Shown here: piece after piece, positions 23,501 to 26,026 of the stretch
Numbering within the stretch: the stretch's first letter is position 1
Layout of the letters: every line of letters begins with the position of its first letter
From: Deltaproteobacteria bacterium
GTDB taxonomy: Bacteria; Desulfobacterota; Desulfarculia; Adiutricales; Adiutricaceae
Assembly (NCBI GenBank): GCA_031279515.1
Contig: JAITII010000148.1
Coordinates: forward strand, 1-64,000
DNA length: 64,000 bases
Direction: 5' to 3'
Notes under the pieces: model-generated
Seen by the model: the letters and a program-made list of their open reading frames with translations, nothing else
The model's database searches: none
What the model was told of the DNA's origin: nothing
Translations under genes and position numbers: made by a program

Positions 23501-25993
23501 TTAATCTGCAATAGCGGCTTTGGGCATTTGGTAGACGACTACCACGGGGCCAAGCTTATGACCCATTTTGCTTCCTCTCCCAGTCCCCTTCCAGGCCACA
23601 GGCCCCAAAGGGAGGAAATTGCCAGAGACGTGGCCTTGATTATGTATAAGGGAAGTAACGAAGTTCCCTTAGAAGGGGCGATGTTTACAGGCATAAGCCT
23701 TCTTTCTTTGGCTCGTCAGCTAAGGGAATACTATAAAATGGGCCCTGATGTAAAATGCGCAATCCTGGAGGGCACAGCTAGTTCTGAAGCAGTAGTGGGC
23801 ATGATAAGCGTACTTTTAAGCGGAGGGGAGCTCCATACACCCCCTGAGGAATGCCGCTACAATATGGCGGAATTTGCCAAATGGGTGGACTTATCCGGGG
23901 TCAACATGGCCTTTGTCCCGACCCTCCTAGCCAAATCCCTTGCCTTTGAGCCACCCCGGAGCTTAAGGGTGGTTCTGGCCTCAGGTGCCCCACATGACTT
24001 TGTCCGCCCGCAGCCCTACGGCCTCAATGGCGTCTGGGGGCCCCAGGAGGCCTTGGGCCTAGCTTATGCTCGTCCCTATTCGGAAGGGTCGGTGCCGGCA
24101 TCTCTGGGAAAACCCTGGGGTGGGACCCATGGGTATGTGCTGGCTAAAAATGGCAGCTTAAGGCCCCTTAGTCTATCTGGTGAGCTCTGTATTAGCGGCC
24201 CCTTGGTTAGTACCTCCTACTTTAAAGGGGTGGGCTCATCTTTTAGCCCCAACCCATATGGGGCGGCCTTTGGTCCTCCATATGAAAAGATGTTGCATAC
24301 TAGAAGAATGGTAAGACTTCTGCCCTCCGGAGAGACGGAACTAATAGGTGCCAGTTGCCAAAGGATAAATATCTTAGGTTCTGAACCTTTAGTCTCCGAG
24401 ATAGAGGAGGCCATCTTGGCCTACCCTGGCGTCTTTGACGCCAAGGTTCTCCCCTTTACAGGCTCAAATGGTGCTAGCCATCTGGAGGCCTTTATTATCC
24501 GCAAAGGGACGCGGGCAAACGTACCCCTTTCCTTAAAAAGGGAAGAGGAGTTTTCCCTTTTTGGTTCCGGGGGCTTAAGTATTGACCCGGAACCTTTACC
24601 CGAGACCCATAATCCCACTTTGAGGCCAAAAGGCCAAGGCGGGCCGCAGGATGCGGAAGACTTCGATCTCTTGGATATGCCGGATCTGGCAGACGATCTG
24701 GACTCTGATACTGCTGAGGTGGATAGCTATGTCTTTGCCCAGGAATCTTCCGGATTGGACCCCAAGGATTTCGATCCCATTTCCCTTTATCCCCCCAAGG
24801 CCAAAAGAGACCCATCGGCCCTAAACAATCCGGAAAAAGCCCCTTTACAAAAAACAGTAGATGACAGTGGGCAATTTCTAAGGGGTCTCTATGTCTATTT
24901 GAAAAATAGGCTCCCTATAGGCTTTGTCCCCAAGTATCTGGGCACTTTACCCAGCTGGCCCCTTACCCCCTGGGGAAGCCTGGACACAAGTGCCCTTACC
25001 CGCCCCTGGGCTGTAGGCATGCTCTCCAATCGAGGTAAGAACCCCAGGACCTTAGGCGAATTTATCATTTCCCTCCATCTCCCACAGCTGCTTTCAGAAG
25101 AACTAAACCTCTACGAGGACTTTGTCTCTTTGGGCGGGGACGCACTATTAGCCTTAAAGTTTGCCGCCATTTTGAAAGACACCATTGGCTTTTCTCCAAG
25201 CCCTCTGGAAATCTTAATGGCCCCCACCTTAAAAGAGTTGGCCTTAGATATTGAAGATGCTATAGCTAAAAGCAAAAAGCCAATTCTGCGGCTGAAAAAA
25301 GGGCAAGGCACCGGAGTAGTCATAGTACCCTTGGTATCCGGAAGCATCTTAAGCTTTCGTTTCCTGGCCAGGGCCTTAAAGGAAAAGGCCTCCCTCTATT
25401 GCCTAAATCCATTAGCAGAAAGGGCCCAGGTGAGCTCCATAGCCCCCAAAGATCTATTGGCCTCCCAAGTGGAAGAGGCTGCCAGGGAGCTATCCAAAAT
25501 CTATCCCCAGGGAGATTTCTGCATTTTAGGGGCCAGCTACAAAGCCATGCAGGCTTGGGAACTAGGTAAAGAGCTAGCGGAAGATTACCATGTGCAACCC
25601 AAGTGCCTTATCTTGCTGGATGCCATAGAGCCGGCGCCAGAGACCAGAAGCCTGGCCCAAGCCCCTGGGCAAGCCGATGTGGAAAAAGTCTTTAAATCTA
25701 TAAGTTCTTACGAAGGAATAGAGCCTCTGCGCCGGGATGCCCGCACTGATACTATTTTTCGTGAGCTTTCCGCCTGGGGCGCCTACCATATACAAAAGGC
25801 GCCCCTTAAAGTCATAAACATTACCAGTGAAATAGGTACAATAGATAGCCTCCCCTTTGGTGTGGAAAGGGTGCCAATTAAAAAATATGCCCTGGGAGGT
25901 GTAGAAGAGATAAGTTTGGCAAGCGATCATTTTTCCCTTTTTAAAAGCAGTTCTTTAGATAGTATCTTAACTCCTATAAATTCTCTTTTTTAG
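5324..25993 (+). CDS. Giant NRPS-like megasynthase (6889 aa), apparently catalytically ablated; order ACP'-AMT'-C1'-C2'-A1'-C3'-A2'-C4'-A3'-PCP'-C5'-A4'-C6'-A5'-PCP'-TE
   Basis: Continuous 20.7-kb ORF. C-domain landmarks (PLAPxQxGxL-type starts, GRP...GxFxxxxP), A-domain landmarks (GAMAVPLSSN, NCYGQPE, FRTGDRVRRRPDGRMEYLG, PAGYPGELxVGGxxVxxGY), PCP-like LGGDALLALKFA, TE-like ILGASYKAMQAWEL. Catalytic motifs substituted as listed in findings. Confidence 0.9.
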   Translation: MVKPLPYNQILDTILNIAADSLNLRPHQLGADRAVLEFGVSQSDIKRFVSLVNSSFNIHLDEDWISSKGPTYAALAQEISQRLEVIKETPPEPQAKEPLPAPAPLSPLELLGQQMETMYSLFKAQWVQLGGDTNKLPLTPNVKPEATVKKSLSQDFTPFTLPLKHSLPLKLTPLQENFVSELVKRLKNRTRASRAAFENSPLAKVPEPLKAAEILAELNAPVVKHSAGVHFLDLDGNDFLDFSLEMGYLGHHPSFVTEAISERLERGFGEGPFSDAAALASEKTRFLAGDGRLAFFGTEDVAMRVAIMLSRLASGRKTVAVFSSHSPGIYDHLGLCADEHRLAKFGLEASGNSGFVLLEYGRESSLAQLMDLSPHLAAVIAEPVHSRDLRFQSPRYLGRIRRITQDKKVAMILDETVLGPAFLPGGVGGYLGVQPDLAVYGSTLSSGIPLGIVCGLPQYLEVLESSAGVDAHCLSTPAHPLALAALSASLGHLALRGEQIFQRTTKLNQSIFLKLNLWFQEKEVPLAFKTFGPYFVLEPILNDDSLRPLELELFYLLLVEGNIFPGSLSHRVPGALRVMNIAEPHGREDGQFFYNTVIKSILSLREGGFPFSLSKKGSPLLKSVTGPNLQVISSYAKEGGQDGAHEVLAFKLDRKPNILNLKDALSELTARCEALNNSFYFSQGGLAHSYLEDEAPFRLEFVRDFASETHEDAVKDFLKNYDLSKAPLCHAGLIERGDHFIFVLDSLEGIIDRESLKILVEDLNVLMLRKPQLPIRAQESDAKRDSELYLDQKDPDGKTQRQLSLEYWLGELKSGSYGHFPLDNPLLKNSPLRRSLYQRIGGAPLEKCRGKIKELGISPELFYLGALGLTLKHFSPDFQSFVVGRNVDGRPSQKSLEAVGNFSRIVPMVLKDPSPTAAYLQELANSYERASKFSAQSAKEIANAFGKNFIETQLSYEKIDPELLSWPNVKASYLPVPPPITSAYLDLRLSEETNFIHFYATSSEAISLKSAKNFSEHFAAAMEELAKVTATITMRALYPKKEPGAQIARPEPVIEPSPLAPKEAKTSAPLGIEALALSQELLEETGKRIEPSIDPFAKSGQIDEEDVSEIKKIFGTQGIVEVLPLAPGQKGYLGPRRFAINPVSFVESRRAVLEEVPDINDLTTKLSKFLQKEDCARLRLFKGKGSYNVLVSDVPLVRDIFSVEDISSLSLLEKEKHISKVITQFAEDLELPPNLIKNVPPLKLRLFKLEENLSELLLSTNVVAIDAKSAKLLLEFLLDNSDKDYEGPGLAQVIEKILNCPDKENQTKYWEKVLKEPCAANRIPRRGTLKEAPRVLTVSMRLRPDFTAVLRKAASREKVSMEVYVTGIFAVLLSRVSLSEKVSLGRKYSGLNSIGLPSAFGPFSVDLPIVLNVPWEGTFSELLASINRLEGQAKEKDLLGRMELAVLSSLGPDVITHTLSYLKPSNNSRIKRIKELGSPGPHSLVLDVRDGADICEFNFVYQRSLFEPWQVEVLCQSYYNLLKDAAENPGATLGSLRLSEPDQDLSLVRQNNARPVKYESQSVVDLFRRAMSSNKNGVAVILDDFSQSYEDLENESEKFAAQLKAAGFGPGSRVALIFGDTPPEYPGILLGIFKSGAMAVPLSSNIDTLTLEKLLIDSKPGLIICEERMPENLLGAVNLIGDTPIVDPKGNFLKGGDQGVMGFSKISGHFIKRERDRVLLSPDSPAYIVYVSGILLGKTNPSQGPRGVMVSHRALSNQLSWAGDLLDIAPGDVQSSYAPTSSDVSLMEILVPLTRGATLLLLSSSHHKDDESLWETIHSHKVSSLSLPLRKLRQYVTRHSLYGLKTILTWGRGLSGDNIQELIRGNNSCRIINCYGQPECTVTALAEAAHPGILPETMGRPVPNCPSYILDKEKRLLPAGFPGELHVGGTQVAMGYDHMEDETARAFIPDPFASLSPPEYRASKLFKTGILASRRPDGRIDYMGRAGDVIEMRGIVIPVSEVERTLLGARGVLEALVVKREDYISYFEPYLAAYLTVSSRISKAEIKSYLEAHLPAYAVPEKIVILNEFPLDSFGRVDIRALPAPGMEPDGIEPQEPQESTLVPTIGESPQIKGSDPFAGAPADLKPQEKEKLLALYGENLVGVMPLAPFQVAVLAKPLAKSQMTQVRLKVQEGLVSTLRISLQGPLDQKLLEERLAQSLKSRDIFRMGFFLRDPYEPAVLFFSQQPAMEKVYTCEDLRAFDNRKKEDRAEAVQARHIAQLSDLSTPPLIRVTLFRLEDELWELIISLNQLISDTYAGAIFFNDLFSQVDSSTAKPAYFSFLERRPEGKEESREYWKQKLGALTRVTTLPMAGEMAQTGELVKKVDTLTLQLPDELNKRLGVLAKDLGVNVQSILMTAWALVLARAARTKDLNFAFIANGRLERGQENLLGPTASLLPLVCEVQSESLISSLILKVHKDVVEALGYGNITVTELEDISPFGVETINHVLTFRRALSPEAGDLKVLRIKEKARRLPYPLVILFEEGKHLSAEFMYEGQLFRPWQINILSETYLTVLNDALIEGARVRDVKLLSDEGLRLQMENDEGLVRTWDGSTVPELFKKWAALGASLPAVTMGNINIPYGELDFHSETLSKSLMAQGASGERVGILMERSPAYPGALMGVLKSGAAVVPLPKGDAEELSLILSDSQPKVVVCGKEIDRQLLELLDRVPPLTVVDYNGNILKNSSAPISYPVGTKTKLDAGTPAYVVYSDNPSGELGKVGVVVSHGALFNNIAWFGEFLELRSGDTQSSFSPFTQDFSLMEILTPLTRGARVFIFSDEDRKDLSILARSAKEGFVTSMFLPKRIMKLFAENYSIRFLKTLSTVGEGFSEPFKIKDSGDCKLVVGYGIPECGVTISAESAAPGMTPLALGFSGANCPAFVLDEYGELLPPGFPGDLFIGGAQVALGYLGRPELTERYFPPDPFKNLTPAAFRSERLFNPRILVWRDPAGRLHFVGPSSQPPKAPAPRLVGFVHKLEKTQAELTVPEEETSDRAGTITDLKLGPSEAPASEGSQKVQPLLESTSLPTPGETPGKEIEEQTAQIQGETQGQIQGQTQGQIQGEAIVEPLEEEIALDELFPTFDADGLGNLEPKLTQFGGMPPAQEEGGGKAPGDLAQLDELIPIDDEALERVELEDDAEPFIFQGGRGVSISSGTIPRVRLEQVPEPQIEDMLAPKGTPYELWAKAPSSLTEEDKNYILGLFPKGLNKVLSLTPFQLGMLANESEPVHSVRLSLPEDSLVTATSVSERLTSWLDNYTFFREGLVTTGISTPVRIFVSTGKSADSVLRVEDLSSLDLRARGKRIADRAKSQVEELKNTLRPPLLAVDLFTFSAGSELLVSANQAVLDKRSFLSFVQGLIALDPKELPEAEREASFFEPLGMEQRAKNDSIWEKLLAVQKVATFIPPRNIRPKAKEVGTTKVVPVRFKAKDLEAFTSAASGDMESFLYGAWAAFLTRFLESRSIMSAILLPAAKDESLGQGEAMVPICLPLNKALSLENAQAQVRETILQISELKYLSYPEILRLSPLGMDSTSHLYVPPSRNTLATLPTITDLEDPISSFEFPLALVWAPFEGGLELKLHYQVDYLEPWQVEVLAQGYEIFLRAQVENPSQKIGEVVILPEEKERVLINNNAARLKVPETSLVELIDERCLENPGDIAVTCGDRTLTYGHLREKSIKVAKTLSRKLLPGDLAAIIPQRSELYVSALLGLLRSGAVAAPLSLALGEELPVVLGSLEPKCLVCPNGELPEVKDLISRYPFLTVIDYLGNPITGLSSGESTVDLAPVSPASYAFAVQGLIHGFIQGNDLDQKRVSSLGSILVSHEALVNLATMWTDFLKIVPLDSFGVTAEPSLITFVAQALVPLTRGAKVCILEEDKSFEINALSVKVQEYALTHLYLPQDLTLSYVINARLKGLKYLISMGGRGLGGGAIAPEFAYHALSDCGNAKVLFVYGVNEALGVNLLEAAHPERLPETIGSPAANCPAWVLDSEARVLPAGYPGELGVGGAMVSHGYLNDPLLSDKNFIPDPLKDKSPAEWKALSLFRTGDRVRRRPDGRMEYLGDIKLSLDRDPALIEKTLLSYPGVYLARVFYQQKEDKILTIACVGITPTPEPSKIPAIERQLLFNLTQDLRPTLVPDKVSVIGAAPLDPYGRLDKSKLSFSPEGYEAQEKELSIEEGTGEKLLKAVEAALKLAPASVSLQDNFRAKGGDLLSSSLVSLALTASGIKLAPKIILGAPSLAASLKHAFFEIQDKDLEEGPKDPFAEGTQIHTLASLRKQDEKTVRELLAPISPVAISVLTPHMEVLARALEEGGPSYTSRLLEVPMAIDPFTLEGRLAVLAQRHEILRSLFISKKLSRPRLAIMPERTIPLTFTSLIGFGEKDQRERIEEFRGSLESDELLKESLFRVDIFQVKPEVSLILVSYLDLAIDLISLSTITEELFQGRAPGGNPRPFSLFLSQLEGRTSDGGAFWAAALKGVKKEAGLFAPAYGTVDGPAGDLPLSFTIEDSVYKRLKVLAREGRLPVPALLESAFGITLSLYNGEKVQVYTQIAPVRGALSGELKSTVGQLLTRAPTKTEVTYKKTFLEIAGTQERFNAEAAAFAYTPLSEVRRVTGLNFGDIVFHAEEEGIFGPRGLKIKERETKRRLRLDGEFIFHFEWNESFIRGYAHASSLRFKLNLVESFIETYQSVLQSLVSNPKLPLSALELPLAPMRRKLISDGAAAALQVNWGDFSFPEGLIIGDGALHDSKESRNFPKLSAIRDKLIGLLQGQKEKPKVLAVLGQGTFLGISAVAAFTAGWTLVPLSPLLPKERIKFALKDSETNLFLVQSEYLSLANTLTRELAKEGAEISICDFDEFKDKGHSFSPLEVVNYDENKIAALFYGLGPSSGTAWTREAIEKMPFTLSYKGAGERVLAARELIQSGQKVLFCSGGPSEGLGQFFHTVLAPWSLGNEVFEVPSFKDVSDRGTINKWAKAIANCILTNGITLAFVPEFIVPILLEEKEATASLRTLIITGASGAVLGKQEGELQIIYLYDNTGVMGLYSSLDLSFGGAVLKGKPAKGLTAYIMGDEGKVLPHGAIGEIYFGGSYIGEPKGKEPHLDFLLNPYAGSFLLKTGTLGFNNGAGEIVVLFPLEEKHYLRGRPYVPFLVESRILSLAQVKNCQVYSPDGTELSLNLILEEKIGDGPYLARKLSELRGSFLQLLPPWLIPSKINVFDSLGAQDPFLVPADDEVEATGEFTSILNEIVFCTKDHLDGAKGPNVTFMEGGLDDEKAYSLSKNLEARGFMAGYKDFYAFATPRILAYELIEKESLMPVSAPMPEALVDLDTSAILPEATEITDLQLDGDYGLTGDDLEVPVDISGITEVEDTMAQGPLELPEELLDLPQGEGRSYEPVPAVSREELARANEVALSLGMLGKADLDLSQAVTLDINRVVPAEENFETAVPEINLGEDLPLVDVTLAQGDTYLPEEEIVVESFPAMETLADDAPDPGLNILIPANELIRGSFFENLSYGYLPINTASRTVILKEEISDEKLISAYNKILREFPLLRLFIVDNEDNFLKVSPLNEKSFVNYDLKDSGKDALKLWAKKELELKKEITKHLTTGPTSILYKASFPDGTIRLSFIFSTVLLDPVYGIEALSLVLAELGKANKENLKPSFTMDQPVPTIGPEDSPPLKYWAKKLSDMKPAAFLRSSKNENEELVQSPIDFPPELVAKSKKTIERLGVMPAAFAAALWGSFLALYLDEDSVLVPLTLRRDGRAITLPLLIKINELSFLESIEKAQADILEGIKEGLYSGSFVGLLAVLKRMGKRELTSAYICNALYVDLKGELPPLEGEYQGDFLSIYPKAPLSLLLDTKIDYAATLTTNSSFFGSIEKDFIVSALKKLMKELIENPQKPISRVSLVDTSAKEKILELSQSANSAPEPKDSLGFVLEKKGRENSKAKAIVFPGGLWTYGELLARAKELASFSGDMGPGLLGAVLEPWGPDYVSNAFSLILNGAALLPLDAEYGRMRIKSILSDSAPDLLICNSGFGHLVDDYHGAKLMTHFASSPSPLPGHRPQREEIARDVALIMYKGSNEVPLEGAMFTGISLLSLARQLREYYKMGPDVKCAILEGTASSEAVVGMISVLLSGGELHTPPEECRYNMAEFAKWVDLSGVNMAFVPTLLAKSLAFEPPRSLRVVLASGAPHDFVRPQPYGLNGVWGPQEALGLAYARPYSEGSVPASLGKPWGGTHGYVLAKNGSLRPLSLSGELCISGPLVSTSYFKGVGSSFSPNPYGAAFGPPYEKMLHTRRMVRLLPSGETELIGASCQRINILGSEPLVSEIEEAILAYPGVFDAKVLPFTGSNGASHLEAFIIRKGTRANVPLSLKREEEFSLFGSGGLSIDPEPLPETHNPTLRPKGQGGPQDAEDFDLLDMPDLADDLDSDTAEVDSYVFAQESSGLDPKDFDPISLYPPKAKRDPSALNNPEKAPLQKTVDDSGQFLRGLYVYLKNRLPIGFVPKYLGTLPSWPLTPWGSLDTSALTRPWAVGMLSNRGKNPRTLGEFIISLHLPQLLSEELNLYEDFVSLGGDALLALKFAAILKDTIGFSPSPLEILMAPTLKELALDIEDAIAKSKKPILRLKKGQGTGVVIVPLVSGSILSFRFLARALKEKASLYCLNPLAERAQVSSIAPKDLLASQVEEAARELSKIYPQGDFCILGASYKAMQAWELGKELAEDYHVQPKCLILLDAIEPAPETRSLAQAPGQADVEKVFKSISSYEGIEPLRRDARTDTIFRELSAWGAYHIQKAPLKVINITSEIGTIDSLPFGVERVPIKKYALGGVEEISLASDHFSLFKSSSLDSILTPINSLF
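5816..7160 (+). other. Class III (GSA-AM-like) aminotransferase domain lacking the PLP lysine
   Basis: VHFLDLDGNDFLDFSLEMGYLGHHP, MILDETVLGPAF, DLAVYGSTLSSGIPLGIVCG; K of the (T/L)GKxxGGGxPxG motif is Ser at 6647-6649. Confidence 0.75.
7180..8430 (+). other. C1 condensation-like domain; HHxxxDG -> LEGIIDR
   Basis: VVGRNVDGRPSQKSLEAVGNFSRIVPMVL; altered motif at 7562-7582. Confidence 0.75.
8670..9960 (+). other. C2 condensation-like domain; HHxxxDG -> NVVAIDA
   Basis: VEVLPLAPGQKGYL start; altered motif at 9104-9124. Confidence 0.75.
9975..11580 (+). other. A1 adenylation-like domain, core motifs altered
   Basis: GAMAVPLSSNIDTL (A2), YVSGILLGKTNPSQGPRGVMVSH (A3), NCYGQPECTV (A5), FKTGILASRRPDGRIDYMGR (A7), SFGRVD (A10, K->R at 11549-11551). 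Confidence 0.8.
11745..13040 (+). other. C3 condensation-like domain; HHxxxDG -> NQLISDT
   Basis: VGVMPLAPFQVAVL start; altered motif at 12188-12208. Confidence 0.75.
13060..14370 (+). other. A2 adenylation-like domain, C-terminal subdomain apparently missing
   Basis: VVYSDNPSGELGKVGVVVSH, VVGYGIPECGVTISAES, PPGFPGDLFIGGAQVALGY, then SERLFNPRILVW; no A8/A10 region before a low-complexity linker. Confidence 0.75.
14564..14628 (+). repeat. 24-bp in-frame tandem repeat, about 2.7 copies
   Basis: CAAATCCAAGGCGAAACCCAGGGC-type unit, encodes QIQGETQG/QIQGQTQG/QIQGEA in an inter-module linker. Confidence 0.85.
15050..16320 (+). other. C4 condensation-like domain; HHxxxDG -> NQAVLDK
   Basis: NKVLSLTPFQLGML start; altered motif at 15458-15478. 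Confidence 0.7.
16340..17910 (+). other. A3 adenylation-like domain (A7 RTGD kept, A3 and A10 altered)
   Basis: FVYGVNEALGVNLLEAAHPERLPETIGSP, LFRTGDRVRRRPDGRMEYLGD, DPYGRLDKSKL (K->R at 17882-17884). Confidence 0.8.
17935..18180 (+). other. PCP-like domain without the phosphopantetheine Ser
   Basis: VSLQDNFRAKGGDLLSSSLVSLAL; GGDLL at 18047-18061 instead of GGDSLL. Confidence 0.65.
18220..19560 (+). other. C5 condensation-like domain; HHxxxDG -> LDLAIDL
   Basis: Altered motif at 18695-18715. Confidence 0.65.
19590..21110 (+). other. A4 adenylation-like domain, strongly diverged
   Basis: IIYLYDNTGVMGLYSS, GKVLPHGAIGEIYFGGSYIG, FLLKTGTLG (A7 D->T); no A10 GK. Confidence 0.6.
21895..23170 (+). 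other. C6 condensation-like domain; HHxxxDG -> STVLLDP
   Basis: Altered motif at 22301-22321. Confidence 0.65.
23200..25000 (+). other. A5 adenylation-like domain with acidic insertion; A10 K->S
   Basis: NGAALLPLDAEYGRMRIKSILSDSAPDLLIC (A2), GVWGPQEALGLAYARPY, LHTRRMVRLLPSGETELIG (A7), TPWGSLDTSAL (A10; AGC 24977-24979). Confidence 0.75.
25050..25280 (+). other. PCP-like domain with Ser->Ala at the attachment site
   Basis: LYEDFVSLGGDALLALKFAAIL; GCA at 25142-25144. Confidence 0.85.
25290..25990 (+). other. Thioesterase-like alpha/beta-hydrolase domain
   Basis: FCILGASYKAMQAWELGKEL (nucleophile Ser 25535-25537), CLILLDAIEP, ASDHFSLFK. Confidence 0.7.
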
Positions 25994-26026
25994 CATATAC
26001 ATGGAAAATGGGTAAAAACTTAAAAT

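Noticed and set aside
5659-25930. Many short minus-strand (and a few plus-frame) ORFs inside the giant gene
   Set aside because: Shadow ORFs with low-complexity Ser/Arg/Lys composition; no recognisable homology or RBS.
5324-25993. Standard NRPS producing a lipopeptide
   Set aside because: Motif reading shows no Ppant Ser, no C-domain His pair and no A10 Lys, so a product prediction would be unsupported.
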